This document shows, piece after piece, positions 36,195-45,064 of a stretch of DNA of 64,000 bases (the first letter of the stretch is position 1; each line of letters begins with the position of its first letter). The position numbers and the translations under genes are program-made. Source of the stretch: Nitrobacter sp051535235 (GTDB taxonomy: Bacteria > Pseudomonadota > Alphaproteobacteria > Rhizobiales > Xanthobacteraceae); contig NZ_JBPPLZ010000001.1 in NCBI RefSeq assembly GCF_051535235.1, positions 248,001-312,000 on the forward strand. The letters are read 5' to 3'. The notes below the pieces were generated by a model. The model ran no database searches, was not told the DNA's origin, and worked only from the letters and a program-made list of their open reading frames with translations.

Positions 36195-37418
36195 TCAAGC
36201 ATCCAGTCGTTTGAATACCAGCGTGGCATTGGTGCCGCCGAAGCCGAATGAATTCGACATCACCGCGCCAATTCTGGCGTTGTCGATACGCTTACGCACG
36301 ATCGGCATGTCCGCGAACACCGGATCGAGTTCGGTGATATTGGCGCTTTCGCAGATAAAGCCGTTATTCATCATCAGCAGCGAATAGATCGCCTCCTGTA
36401 CGCCGGTCGCGCCGAGCGAGTGGCCGGTCAGCGACTTGGTGGCGGAAATCGGCGGGCACGTCTCGCCGGTGCCGAACACCTTGCGGATCGCCTCGATTTC
36501 CGGCGGATCGCCGGCCGGCGTCGAGGTCGCGTGCGGGTTGATGTAGTCGACTTTGGTTTTCACCGTCGACATCGCCATTCTCATGCAGCGCTCGGCGCCC
36601 TCGCCCGATGGCGCGACCATGTCGTAACCGTCCGACGTGGCGCCGTAACCGACCACCTCGCCATAGATGCGCGCGCCGCGGGCCTTGGCGTGTTCGAGCT
36701 CTTCCAGCACCACCACGCCGGCACCGCCGGCGATCACGAAGCCGTCGCGACTGACGTCATAGGCCCGCGACGCCGTCGCCGGCGTGTCGTTGTATTTCGA
36801 GGACATCGCGCCCATAGCGTCGAACAGAACCGACAGCGACCAGTCGAGTTCCTCGCAACCGCCGGCGAAAACGATGTCCTGCTTGCCGATCTGAATGGTC
36901 TCGTAGGCATTGCCGATACAGTGATTGGAGGTCGCGCAGGCCGAGGAGATCGAATAGTTGACGCCCTTGATCTTGAACCAGGTGGCGAGCGTCGCCGAAG
37001 CTGTCGACGACATTGCTTTCGGCACCGCGAACGGACCGACGCGTTTGGGTCCCTTGCTGCGGGTGATATCGGCCGCTTCCACGATCGTGCGCGCGGACGG
37101 ACCGCCGGAGCCCATGATGATTCCGGTGCGCTCGTTGGAGATGTCACCGGGCTCCAGGCCGGAATCGCGGATCGCCTGCTCCATCGCGACGTGATTCCAT
37201 GCCGCGCCCTCCGCCAGGAAGCGCATCGCGCGGCGATCGACCACGTCGGCCGGGTTGAGCGTCGGCGCGCCCTGCACCTGTGAGCGGAAGCCGAGCTCCG
37301 CATACTTCTCCGCGCGCGTGATGCCGGACTTGGCCTCGTACAGACTCGACAGCACTTCCTGAGTGTTGTTTCCGATGGACGAGACAATGCCCATCCCCGT
37401 GACGACAACCCGCCTCAT
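36195..37418 (-). CDS. fabB: Beta-ketoacyl-ACP synthase I
   Basis: A 407-residue condensing enzyme for chain elongation, needed for unsaturated fatty acids. Catalytic residues are C161 (SSACATSNH), H296 (INPHATSTPAGD) and H333 (TGHSLGATG). The N-terminus MRRVVVTGMGIVSSIGNNTQ is classical. Acts with FabA, its upstream neighbour, to make cis-unsaturated chains. The gap to fabA is 106 bases, and to fabI 171 bases. Confidence 0.97.
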   Translation of the reverse strand: MRRVVVTGMGIVSSIGNNTQEVLSSLYEAKSGITRAEKYAELGFRSQVQGAPTLNPADVVDRRAMRFLAEGAAWNHVAMEQAIRDSGLEPGDISNERTGIIMGSGGPSARTIVEAADITRSKGPKRVGPFAVPKAMSSTASATLATWFKIKGVNYSISSACATSNHCIGNAYETIQIGKQDIVFAGGCEELDWSLSVLFDAMGAMSSKYNDTPATASRAYDVSRDGFVIAGGAGVVVLEELEHAKARGARIYGEVVGYGATSDGYDMVAPSGEGAERCMRMAMSTVKTKVDYINPHATSTPAGDPPEIEAIRKVFGTGETCPPISATKSLTGHSLGATGVQEAIYSLLMMNNGFICESANITELDPVFADMPIVRKRIDNARIGAVMSNSFGFGGTNATLVFKRLDA

Positions 37419-37524
37419 GATCTCCTCGCACCCTGGTTACGCTGTCTCATGAAGGCATCCTCGTCAAAAACCCCGAAACCCGCGTCGACCGGCCGAAGCC
37501 GTCCTCATTCATCATCGCGGGCTC

Positions 37525-38049
37525 TCATGCACCCGGCGCGGCATCCTGCTTGAACAGGCCGACCTTCAAGTCGTTCGCGCGATAGATAATATCGCCGTCG
37601 GCGGAAAGCCACCCGTCTGCGATCCCGAGCACCAGCTTCGAGCGCATCACGCGCTTGATGTCGACATTGTACACGACCTTGCGGATGTGCGGCAGCACCT
37701 GGCCGGTGAACTTCAGATCGCCAAGACCCAGTGCGCGGCCACGACCCTCGCCGCCGGTCCAGCCGAGATAAAATCCGACCATCTGCCACAGCGCATCGAG
37801 GCCGAGGCAGCCCGGCATCACCGGATCGCCCTTGAAGTGGCAGCCGAAGAACCAGAGATCGGGTTTCACGTCGAGTTCGGCGCGGATCAGTCCCTTGCCG
37901 AACTCCCCGCCATCGTCGTTGATGTCGGTGATCCGATCGAACATCAGCATCGGCGGCAACGGCAACTGGGCATTTCCAGGTCCGAACAGTTCGCCCCGGC
38001 CGCAGGCCAGCAAACCCTCATAATCGTAGCTGCTGCGCCGATCCTGCAT
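37525..38049 (-). CDS. fabA: 3-hydroxydecanoyl-ACP dehydratase/isomerase
   Basis: A 174-residue hotdog-fold enzyme that makes and isomerises the C10 double bond for unsaturated fatty acids. The active site H71 and D85 lie in GCHFKGDPVMPGCLGLDALW. Start ATG 38049 has a GGAGA-type site upstream. First gene of the fabA-fabB-fabI operon and divergent from irr, as in other alphaproteobacteria. Confidence 0.97.
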   Translation of the reverse strand: MQDRRSSYDYEGLLACGRGELFGPGNAQLPLPPMLMFDRITDINDDGGEFGKGLIRAELDVKPDLWFFGCHFKGDPVMPGCLGLDALWQMVGFYLGWTGGEGRGRALGLGDLKFTGQVLPHIRKVVYNVDIKRVMRSKLVLGIADGWLSADGDIIYRANDLKVGLFKQDAAPGA

Positions 38050-38504
38050 CCTGTCTGGCCTTTCTCTCCTGAGGAATGACGCTTCGCGAGGCGCGAAACG
38101 TGGCTTTCGCCTGAGACGTGCGCCGGTTCCTGGATCGGCGCCGCGGGCTCTCTATCACAGGGTCCGGAGGGGGGCAAAGCGATGGCGGCGACCGACTTTG
38201 CATTGACGCAATGTCTTGTGATGCGGCATCGATCAAGGAGATTTCGGCAGCCTCCTGATTCGAATTTGACCTCGTTTCCGGTGCTTGTCGGGGCAAGTGT
38301 CCGAAAAGGCCCTGCGACCGCCGGTCACAGCCCGGCCCGCGGTCAACGGGTGTGACCCAATACATCTGATTGATGTATAAAGGTAATTCTATTATCAGAC
38401 CCGACAGTGCCTTTTGCCGCGCTTTCAGTTTGGAGCCGTTCTAGTTGCGAAAAACTTGCATCTAAACACCCTTCTTTCTATAGTTTTTCTGAGGATCTAT
38501 CGGC
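38050..38504. other. Divergent fabA/irr intergenic region
   Basis: A 455-base gap with no convincing gene. It turns strongly AT-rich near 38355-38500, where the irr promoter must be. The palindrome at 38360-38378 is its most structured site. Confidence 0.5.
38360..38378. promoter_or_regulatory. Palindrome ATACAT-N7-ATGTAT upstream of irr
   Basis: ATACAT (38360-38365) and ATGTAT (38373-38378) are a perfect inverted repeat with a 7-base centre, in an AT-rich stretch 127 bases before the irr start. It is a possible operator or part of a promoter. No protein can be assigned from the sequence. Confidence 0.45.
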
Positions 38505-39026
38505 GTGAACAGCTTTCGGGTGCATGGCGTGAGTACGAACGAAAATATCGTGATGGTGGCCGAGGAAGAACACGAAGTTGCGGCGATCAGTCACGGACGC
38601 CAGCCGACGCTGACGGGCTGCCCGTGGCACGACGTCAACGAAATGCTGCAATCGGTTGGCCTCCGGCCGACCCGGCAGCGCATGGCGCTGGGCTGGCTGC
38701 TGTTCGGCAAGGGCGCGCGTCATCTCACGGCGGAAATGCTCTACGAAGAAGCGACCATCGCCAAGGTTCCGGTCTCGCTCGCCACGGTCTACAACACGCT
38801 CAACCAGTTGACCGATGCCGGACTGCTGCGCCAGGTCAGCGTCGACGGCACCAAGACCTATTTCGATACCAACGTCACCTCGCACCACCACTTCTATCTC
38901 GAGAACAATCACGAACTGGTCGATATCCCGGATCCGCATCTCGTATTGCAGAAGATGCCGAACGTGCCGGAGGGTTACGAAATCAGCCGTATCGACATGG
39001 TGGTGCGGCTGCGCAAGAAGCGCTGA
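38505..39026 (+). CDS. irr: Iron response regulator Irr (Fur family)
   Basis: A 173-residue Fur-family regulator. The heme regulatory motif is G38-C39-P40-W41 (LTGCPWHDVNEMLQS), as in Bradyrhizobium japonicum Irr, where it makes Irr stability depend on heme. A second heme-type site is the His run H127-H129 (SHHHFYLENNHEL). HTH region LRPTRQRMALGWLLFGKGAR and VSLATVYNTLNQLTDAGLL. Start GTG 38505 follows TGAGG; ATG 38553 or GTG 38529 are alternatives. Divergent from fabA. Confidence 0.96.
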   Translation: MNSFRVHGVSTNENIVMVAEEEHEVAAISHGRQPTLTGCPWHDVNEMLQSVGLRPTRQRMALGWLLFGKGARHLTAEMLYEEATIAKVPVSLATVYNTLNQLTDAGLLRQVSVDGTKTYFDTNVTSHHHFYLENNHELVDIPDPHLVLQKMPNVPEGYEISRIDMVVRLRKKR

Positions 39027-39057
39027 CCCCGTTTTGCAATTTGACCATAGTCATCGT

Positions 39058-39086
39058 GCCCGGCCCTCGAGCCGGGCATTGTTTTT
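39058..39086 (+). terminator. Intrinsic terminator after irr
   Basis: GCCCGGC (39058-39064) pairs with GCCGGGC (39071-39077) around CCTCGA, then ATTGTTTTT. Lies 31 bases after the irr stop. Confidence 0.75.
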
Positions 39087-39137
39087 GCGACGGAGAAGCT
39101 GACCAATCAACCAGGCGACGCCGGTCGGGCCTTGCAC

Positions 39138-39665
39138 TTAGTTGATCTTCTCGTCGGCGTAGACACCCCAGAGGCGCTGCTGCTGGATCCAGCCGTCAAA
39201 GCCGTCCCCCGCAATATGGCACCATCCCGTCGCGCAATGCTTGACCTGCGCCAAGACGCCGGCCTGCAGGCGGGCCGCCACCGCGCTCTGGATATCGGCG
39301 CTGGTATAGAGTTGCGCGAGATCGTCCTTGGTCTTCATCGTAACGACCGCGGTGCGGCGGCCGGACAACAGCGAGTGATAGACCCACCCCTCGGCGCCTT
39401 CCGAATCGCGGATGCGGCGCCAGTTCTCGAATTCGGCCGTGATTTCGACAGGCAGTCCGGCCTTGGTGTAGATCCAGGAGACATCGTTGTCCTTGGTCGG
39501 GCCGGCGCGGACGTTCACATGATCGGATTTCAGGCTCACATAACGCGGAATCGGAAGTCCGCTCGTGGACAGCGCGGAGTCCTTGGCATTGGCGGCGGCT
39601 TCGATGCCGACCGCACCGAGCATCGCGGCTGCGCACGCCATGGACGTGAAAAGCTGTCTCACCAT
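39138..39665 (-). CDS. Secreted bacterial SH3-domain protein
   Basis: From ATG 39665 the product has 175 residues. The N-terminus has a signal peptide with hydrophobic core (FTSMACAAAMLGAVGIEAAA), so export is expected. The mature part holds an SH3-like fold (PRYVSLKSDHVNVRAGPTKD then VSWIYTKAGLPVEITAEF and EGWVYHSLLSGRRTAVV) and a second, weaker SH3 in the C-terminal half (CATGWCHIAGDGFDGWIQQ). SH3-type proteins of this kind may bind peptidoglycan. No enzyme motif. Divergent from the dehydrogenase and convergent with irr. Confidence 0.85.
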   Translation of the reverse strand: MVRQLFTSMACAAAMLGAVGIEAAANAKDSALSTSGLPIPRYVSLKSDHVNVRAGPTKDNDVSWIYTKAGLPVEITAEFENWRRIRDSEGAEGWVYHSLLSGRRTAVVTMKTKDDLAQLYTSADIQSAVAARLQAGVLAQVKHCATGWCHIAGDGFDGWIQQQRLWGVYADEKIN

Positions 39666-39991
39666 CGTCACCCGCCCCCTCGCGAAACTCACGTTGCCGC
39701 CCGATCCCGACTGATCCGCATTCCAGGCCCGGGGGTTCTTGTCTTGGCCCGGCCTTCTGCTAGAGAGGACCAGGCACCCGGCGACCGGGGAGCCCGGGAA
39801 ACTGCACGGAACATGCAAGCGACCCGGGGAAACCGAGGTGACAGACGCTGAGATCTGCAGGCGGCCGCAGTTTCGAACAAGCGGGTTAACGGGGACTGAA
39901 CGGTCCGTCGACCGAACCTGAATTCGCCGGATTGCGCCGCCGCATCGGAGCCGTTTCGAAACCGCAAAAACGCAACACTAGAGGGCAAGAG
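39666..39991. other. Divergent gap without a gene
   Basis: Between the SH3-protein gene and the dehydrogenase gene. I see no further gene or strong motif in these 326 bases. Confidence 0.5.
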
Positions 39992-40993
39992 ATGTCGGCG
40001 AAGAAGAAGCCTCTGGTTGTCGTCACGCGCAAACTGCCGGATTCGATCGAGACCCGCATGCGCGAACTGTTCGACGCGCGGCTCAATCTCGACGACCAGC
40101 CGATGACACCGGAACAGCTCATCGACGCCGTCCGCACCGCGGATATCCTGGTCTCCACGGTGACCGACGACATCACCGCGACCGTGCTGAATCAACCGGA
40201 CTGCAAGCTGAGGCTGATCGCGCAGTTCGGCAACGGCGTCGACAATATCGATGTCGTCGCCGCGCACGAGCGCGGCATCACCGTCACCAACACGCCAAAG
40301 GTTCTCACCGAAGACACCGCCGACATGACCATGGCGCTGATTCTGGCGGTGCCGCGCCGTTTCATCGAGGGCGCGGCGCTGTTGACCGCCGGCGGCGACT
40401 GGCCCGGCTGGTCACCGACCTGGATGCTCGGCCGGCGGCTGGGCGGCAAGCGGCTCGGCATCATCGGCATGGGCCGCATCGGCCAGGCGGTAGCGCGCCG
40501 CGCCCGCGCTTTCGGCCTGCAGATCCACTACCACAACCGCAAGCCGGTCGCTCCGAAGATCGCCGACGAGCTTGGCGCCACCTACTGGGATTCGCTCGAC
40601 CAGATGCTGGCGCGGATGGACATCATCTCGGTGAACTGTCCGCATACCCCGGCCACCTTCCATCTGTTGTCGGCGCGCCGCCTCAAGCTGATCCGCAAGG
40701 ACGCCTACATCGTCAACACCGCGCGCGGCACCGTCATCGACGAGGACACGCTGACCAGGCTGATCGAGGCCGGCGAGATCGCAGGCGCGGCGCTCGACGT
40801 GTTCGAGCACGAACCCGCCGTCAACCCCCGGCTGGTCCGCCTCGCCAAGGCCGGCAAGGTGGTGCTGCTGCCGCATATGGGCTCGGCCACCATCGAGGGC
40901 CGCGTCGAGATGGGCGAGAAGGTCATCATCAACATCCGCACCTTCCTCGACGCCCACAAGCCGCCGGACCGCGTGCTGCCCAGCATGTTGTGA
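39992..40993 (+). CDS. D-2-hydroxyacid dehydrogenase (glyoxylate/hydroxypyruvate reductase type)
   Basis: A 333-residue NAD(P)-dependent dehydrogenase. Start ATG 39992 follows AGGGCAAGAG. The nucleotide fold has GKRLGIIGMGRIGQAVARRA (residues 150-168) and the catalytic Arg-Glu-His in NTARGTVIDED, DVFEHEPAV and LPHMGSAT. These fit the GyaR/GhrB group, which reduces glyoxylate or hydroxypyruvate; preference between them is not told by sequence. Convergent with moeB, separated by a family B repeat. Confidence 0.9.
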   Translation: MSAKKKPLVVVTRKLPDSIETRMRELFDARLNLDDQPMTPEQLIDAVRTADILVSTVTDDITATVLNQPDCKLRLIAQFGNGVDNIDVVAAHERGITVTNTPKVLTEDTADMTMALILAVPRRFIEGAALLTAGGDWPGWSPTWMLGRRLGGKRLGIIGMGRIGQAVARRARAFGLQIHYHNRKPVAPKIADELGATYWDSLDQMLARMDIISVNCPHTPATFHLLSARRLKLIRKDAYIVNTARGTVIDEDTLTRLIEAGEIAGAALDVFEHEPAVNPRLVRLAKAGKVVLLPHMGSATIEGRVEMGEKVIINIRTFLDAHKPPDRVLPSML

Positions 40994-41035
40994 GGGCATT
41001 GAGGGCGCGCAGCAGATCGCCGCAAAAACGTGTGT

Positions 41036-41166
41036 GTCATGGCCGGGCATAGCCGTTCGAAGAACGGCGTCGCTTCCGCTCGCCTATGTTCCGGCCATCC
41101 GCATCTTGCTTGAAACAGTGACAGAACAGAAAGACATGGATGCCCGGCATAAAGCGGGGCATGACG
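41036..41166 (-). repeat. Dispersed intergenic repeat, family B copy 2
   Basis: Starts GTGTCATGGCCGGGCATAG, contains GTTCCGGCCATCC and ends GGATGCCCGG...GGGGCATGACG. Same plan as 25838-25955. Fills the convergent gap between the dehydrogenase and moeB. Confidence 0.75.
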
Positions 41167-41214
41167 TTTCATTGGATAGGGCGGCTTAGTCGAATCTCCG
41201 ACACTCGTGGAGCG

Positions 41215-42015
41215 TCAGCGATACGCGCTCAAATCGGTGATGGTCGGGTGATCGCCGTTGAGCGGGTTCGACGGATCGCGCCGGTAGTGCAGCGTCTCGA
41301 ACCGCATCGCGCGCGCGTCCACCATCAGCAAACGCCCGACCAGCCCCTCGCCGAATCCGACGATCTCGCGAATGACCTCCAGCGCCGTCATCGAGCCGAG
41401 CACGCCGGCCAGCGCACCGATGATTCCGGCCTGCTGGCAGCTCGGCACCGTGCCCTCCGGCGGCGGTTCGGGGAAAAGGCAGCGGTAGGTCGGGTTGAAC
41501 TCGCCGTCGGCATTTTTTTCGTGAGCGCGGATCGTCGTCAGCGTGCCGTCGAACACCCCCAACGCGGCGGTCACCAGCGGCTTTCTCGCCAGAAAGCAGG
41601 CATCCGCCACCAGATAGCGCGTGGCGAAATTGTCCGAGCCGTCGGCGACAAGGTCATAGTCCGCCAGCAGCGGCAGCGCGTTCGCCGCATCCAGCCGCAT
41701 GTGATGGGCGTGGAATACGACGTGCGGGTTGAGCGCGCGGATCTTGTCCGCGGCGCTTGCGACCTTGGGACTGCCGATGTCGGGCGTCGCGTGAATGATC
41801 TGGCGCTGCAGATTCGACAGCGTCACCACGTCGTCATCGATCACGCCGAGCGTGCCGACGCCGGCCGCGGCCAGATACATCAGCGCCGGCGCGCCGAGGC
41901 CGCCGGCTCCGATCATCAGCACGCGCGCGTTGCGCAACGCGTTCTGGCCGGGGCCACCGACCTCGCGCATCACGATGTGGCGGGCATAGCGTTCAAGTTC
42001 GTCGGCGCTCAGCAT
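41215..42015 (-). CDS. moeB: MoeB/ThiF-type adenylyltransferase
   Basis: A 266-residue E1-like enzyme that adenylates the C-terminal Gly of a sulfur-carrier protein (MoaD or ThiS). The nucleotide fold is VLMIGAGGLGAPALMYLAAA with GVIDDDVVTLSNLQRQ, and ADGSDNFATRYLVADAC the conserved R and D. Two Cys of the zinc site are seen in YRCLFPEPPPEGTVPSCQQ. The second Cys pair of classical MoeB is not seen at the C-terminus. Name could equally be ThiF; context does not settle it. Stop is convergent with the dehydrogenase gene. Confidence 0.88.
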   Translation of the reverse strand: MLSADELERYARHIVMREVGGPGQNALRNARVLMIGAGGLGAPALMYLAAAGVGTLGVIDDDVVTLSNLQRQIIHATPDIGSPKVASAADKIRALNPHVVFHAHHMRLDAANALPLLADYDLVADGSDNFATRYLVADACFLARKPLVTAALGVFDGTLTTIRAHEKNADGEFNPTYRCLFPEPPPEGTVPSCQQAGIIGALAGVLGSMTALEVIREIVGFGEGLVGRLLMVDARAMRFETLHYRRDPSNPLNGDHPTITDLSAYR

Positions 42016-42103
42016 CGTCCCTGTCGTTCTCGTATCTCGATCCAGCGCCGCACACAGGCCTGAACCGATAGCCGCTGTTACCGGCCACGCAGATGTGTTT
42101 CAA

Positions 42104-42168
42104 TATAGCGTTTTCGAGCGAAGTGGAATCCGGTTCGCGTGAAGAAAACGCGTCAGACCAAGACTCTA
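42104..42168 (-). repeat. Dispersed repeat, family A copy 7
   Basis: Plus-strand sequence TATAGCGTTTTCGAGCGAAG, TGGAATCCGGTTCGCGTG, AAGAAAACGCGTCAGACC is the reverse complement of the family A core. It lies between the moeB promoter side and the protease-like gene and is read through by an open frame that extends upstream of the real start. Confidence 0.85.
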
Positions 42169-42197
42169 GCGCCGTTTCAACGGAGACGAAAGCTGTC

Positions 42198-43538
42198 ATG
42201 CGAGCGACGATCGCCGCGGCATTGATGATCGTGACCACCGCGATTTCCGCCGAGGCGCAGCGTGCCGCCACGAATGGACGCGCCGTGACAAAGCCGCAGC
42301 CGTCGGCCCGCCCCGCGGTGCAGACTCCGGCCGACACCGCGAGCGCGATGGCGCAGACGGAGCGGCAGGCGCTGCAGTCCGACCTGGCATGGACCGGTCA
42401 CTACAACGGCCTCATCAATGGTGAGGTCAGCGACCGCCTGATCGCTGCGATCAGGACGTTCCAGAGAGATCAGGGCGGCAAGCAGACCGGCGTGCTCAAC
42501 CCGCAGGAGCGCAGCGCGCTCACTGCCGCCGCGCGGAAGACGCGGAGCAATGCCGGCTGGAAGACCGTTACCGATTCCGCGACCGGCGCCCGGCTCGGCC
42601 TGCCGGCGCGGCTGGTGCCGCAGCAGTCGAACGATGGCGACGGCACGACATGGAGTTCGGCGACCGGCACGATCCGGGTCCGGCTGACACGCCGCAAGGA
42701 CGCCGGCCTCACCACCGCGAAACTCGCCGAGTCCGAGCGAAAAGAGCCGGCCGGGCGCAAGCTCGATTACAGCACGGTCAAACCGGATTTCTTCGTGCTC
42801 TCGGGCACGCAGGGCCTGAAGAAATTCTACGTGCGGGGCCAGCTTCGGGATGGCGAAGCGCGCATCCTGACCATCCTCTACGATCAGGCCACCGAAGGCA
42901 TCATGGAGCCCGTGGCGATCGCGATGTCGAGCGCATTCGATCCGTTTCCCGCAGATGGTCCGCCGCCGCGCAAAACCGTGGAGTACGGGACGGGCGTGAT
43001 CGTCAGCAGCGACGGCGCGATCGTCACCGGCACTGATGTCACCGATGAGTGCAAATCGATTGTCGTCGCGGGCCACGGCAACGCCGACAAAATCGCCAGC
43101 GACAAGGACCACGGCCTAGCGCTGCTGCGCATTTACGGCGCGCATGGATTGAAGCCGATCGCGCTCGATGGCGGCGCGGCCAAGGGCAGCCTCGAACTTG
43201 TCGGCATCACCGACCCGCAAAACCAGGGCGGCGGCTCCGCGGTGAGCCGCGCCAGGGCGTCGGTTGCGTCAGCCGGCAGCGGCGGCGAACCGGCGCTGTC
43301 TCCGGCGCCCGCACTCGGCTTTTCCGGTGCTGCAGCGCTGGATGCAAACGGAAAGCTCGCGGGCCTCGTGCTGTTGAAGCCGGGCACTGTTGCAGGGCCT
43401 TCGGCGGCCGCCGCGCAGGCCGTGCTTGCTCCGGCCGAGACCGTGCGGGCTTTCCTGAAAGCCAGCACCGTGACGCCCGCAAGCGAATCGTCCGATGCGA
43501 AAGCCGCGGTGGTCCGCGTGATCTGCGTGCGGAAGTAG
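42198..43538 (+). CDS. Exported peptidoglycan-binding / trypsin-like domain protein (probable pseudo-protease)
   Basis: Start ATG 42198 gives 446 residues; the longer frame from 42093 only translates a repeat. A signal peptide (MRATIAAALMIVTTAISAEA) is followed by a putative peptidoglycan-binding domain (residues 50-110, ALQSDLAWTGHYNGLINGEV) and, from about residue 255, a chymotrypsin-like fold. In that fold the usual Val-Thr-x-x-His block reads IVTGTDVTDEC, so the catalytic His is not seen; the Asp region is DHGLALLRIYG and the Ser region GFSGAAAL. With the His missing it is probably not an active protease. Function is unknown. Confidence 0.7.
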   Translation: MRATIAAALMIVTTAISAEAQRAATNGRAVTKPQPSARPAVQTPADTASAMAQTERQALQSDLAWTGHYNGLINGEVSDRLIAAIRTFQRDQGGKQTGVLNPQERSALTAAARKTRSNAGWKTVTDSATGARLGLPARLVPQQSNDGDGTTWSSATGTIRVRLTRRKDAGLTTAKLAESERKEPAGRKLDYSTVKPDFFVLSGTQGLKKFYVRGQLRDGEARILTILYDQATEGIMEPVAIAMSSAFDPFPADGPPPRKTVEYGTGVIVSSDGAIVTGTDVTDECKSIVVAGHGNADKIASDKDHGLALLRIYGAHGLKPIALDGGAAKGSLELVGITDPQNQGGGSAVSRARASVASAGSGGEPALSPAPALGFSGAAALDANGKLAGLVLLKPGTVAGPSAAAAQAVLAPAETVRAFLKASTVTPASESSDAKAAVVRVICVRK

Positions 43539-43560
43539 GCGACTGAAATGAAGAGCGTCA

Positions 43561-43633
43561 CGTCATTGCGAGCGTAGCGAAACAATCCAGACGTTCTTTT
43601 GCTCTGGATTGCTTCGCTACGCTCGCAATGACG
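43561..43633. repeat. 30-base inverted repeat (CGTCATTGCGAGCG family)
   Basis: Left arm 43561-43590 and right arm 43604-43633 are complementary over 30 bases with one mismatch; 13-base loop. CGTCATTGCGAGCG and TCTGGATTGCTTCGC are a common palindrome in this bacterial group. Sits between two convergent genes, so it may serve as a bidirectional terminator. Confidence 0.9.
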
Positions 43634-43672
43634 CGTTGAAGCTTTTCAACCGTAGCTCATCTCGGTTTGCTC

Positions 43673-44554
43673 CTACTTCTGACAACTCGGGCACCAGAAC
43701 GTGGAACGCCCGTTCTGGGTGAATCGCTTCACCGTGCCCTTGCAGCCGGGGGTCCTGCACGTGTCGCCCTCGCGATCGTAGACCTGGAACGAATGCTGGA
43801 AATAGCCGAGTTCGCCCGTGGTCTGGCGATGGTCGCGCAGGGAGGAGCCGCCGGCCTTGATCGCCTGGTTGAGCACATCGTGAATGGCCTCGACCAGCCG
43901 GCCGGCGCGCTCGGTCGGCGCGCCCGTTTTCAGGGCCAGCGTCGCGGCGAGACGGCGCGGCGACAGATGCGCGCGAAACAGCGCCTCGCAGACATAGATA
44001 TTGCCGAGCCCCGCGACCACGCGCTGGTCGAGCAACGCGGCCTTCAGGCTGGTTTTCTTGTCGCGGCACGAACGTGCCAGCATCGCCGCGTCGAATGCGT
44101 TGCCGAGCGGCTCCGGACCAAGCCCTTTCAGCAGCGGCTCGTCGTCGAGCGCCTCGCGTGCGACGATCTTCATGTAACCGAAACGGCGCGGATCGTTGAA
44201 CACGATCTCGGCGCCGGACGACATCGTAAAACTCACATGATCGTGGGCGCGTCTCTCATCGCGGGGAAAATGAAAATCACCCGGAGCCGTGGCGCCTGCC
44301 GCATCAATCACGCGGAACGAGCCAGACATGCCCAGATGCATCAGCAGCACGTCGCCGGATGCGAGGTCGGCCAGCAGATATTTCGCGCGCCGTCCGAGCC
44401 CGGTCACGGCCTGCCCTTCCAGGCGGGCGACGAAATCCTTCTGGAACGGAAACCGCAGGTCCTTGCGACGGGTTTCGGCGCGCAGGATGGTCGCGCCCTC
44501 CATCGCGGGCTGCAAGCCGCGGCGTACGGTTTCGACCTCGGGCAGTTCTGGCAC
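43673..44554 (-). CDS. mutM: Formamidopyrimidine-DNA glycosylase
   Basis: A 293-residue Fpg/MutM repairing 8-oxoguanine and FapyG. Catalytic P2 and E3 follow the initiator Met (MPELPEVETVRRGLQPAMEG). The helix-two-turn-helix is AALLDQRVVAGLGNIYVCEA, and the zinc finger is TCRTPGC...FWCPSC near residues 255-292. Void-filling and Lys residues are in place. Adjacent to a divergently oriented region near the VOC gene. Confidence 0.97.
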   Translation of the reverse strand: MPELPEVETVRRGLQPAMEGATILRAETRRKDLRFPFQKDFVARLEGQAVTGLGRRAKYLLADLASGDVLLMHLGMSGSFRVIDAAGATAPGDFHFPRDERRAHDHVSFTMSSGAEIVFNDPRRFGYMKIVAREALDDEPLLKGLGPEPLGNAFDAAMLARSCRDKKTSLKAALLDQRVVAGLGNIYVCEALFRAHLSPRRLAATLALKTGAPTERAGRLVEAIHDVLNQAIKAGGSSLRDHRQTTGELGYFQHSFQVYDREGDTCRTPGCKGTVKRFTQNGRSTFWCPSCQK

Positions 44555-44587
44555 CGCTTCGCTCGTTTCGTGGGACTGTCCGACGTT

Positions 44588-44968
44588 TTAAACCGCGTTT
44601 CCGTCTTCTTCGCTGAAGACCAGCCAGTTGAAGAACGGATCGGTCACCGTCATGGTGGTGGCGCCCCAGGGCTGGCGCTCCAATCCCGGCCGCGCATAGC
44701 CGTAACGCTTGGCGAGCAGCCCGGCCTGATAATCCGCGAGCCCCGTCGTCTCGATGATGATCCGCGCGCCGGGCGAGCAGCCTCCATAGTGCTCGCTGAG
44801 ATGCAGCACCGCCGAGCCCAGCGATATTCCCATATAGAGCGGCAGGTCCGGCTCGAACCGATGCTCGAAGTCAACCTTGAAGCCGAGGAAATCAAGGTAG
44901 AACTCCCGCGCCTTGCGAACATCGAACATCCGCAGGGTGGGGGTTATCCTGGCAAACTGCGAGGGCAT
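44588..44968 (-). CDS. Glyoxalase/bleomycin resistance (VOC) family protein
   Basis: A 126-residue VOC protein. TPTLRMFDVRKAREFYLDFL and FLGFKVDFEHRFEP form the first beta-alpha-beta unit. The second half has RPGLERQPWGATTMTVTDPF with an E/H-type metal region (SAVLHLSEHYGG). Metal residues are only partly clear. Substrate unknown. It is divergent from ubiE and probably co-transcribed with mutM (33-base gap, VOC first). Confidence 0.85.
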   Translation of the reverse strand: MPSQFARITPTLRMFDVRKAREFYLDFLGFKVDFEHRFEPDLPLYMGISLGSAVLHLSEHYGGCSPGARIIIETTGLADYQAGLLAKRYGYARPGLERQPWGATTMTVTDPFFNWLVFSEEDGNAV

Positions 44969-45064
44969 GAACGCTCCTTTCCCGATGTCGCCGGTTAACC
45001 ACGGTGGACAGCCGATCCGTCTTCAGATGGACCTCGCTTGTAGCGCAGCGCAGCATGGCAGGCT

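Noticed and set aside
38018..38365. Minus-strand 115-codon ORF upstream of fabA
   Set aside because: Overlaps the fabA start, has no ribosome binding site and unusual composition; best read as promoter DNA.
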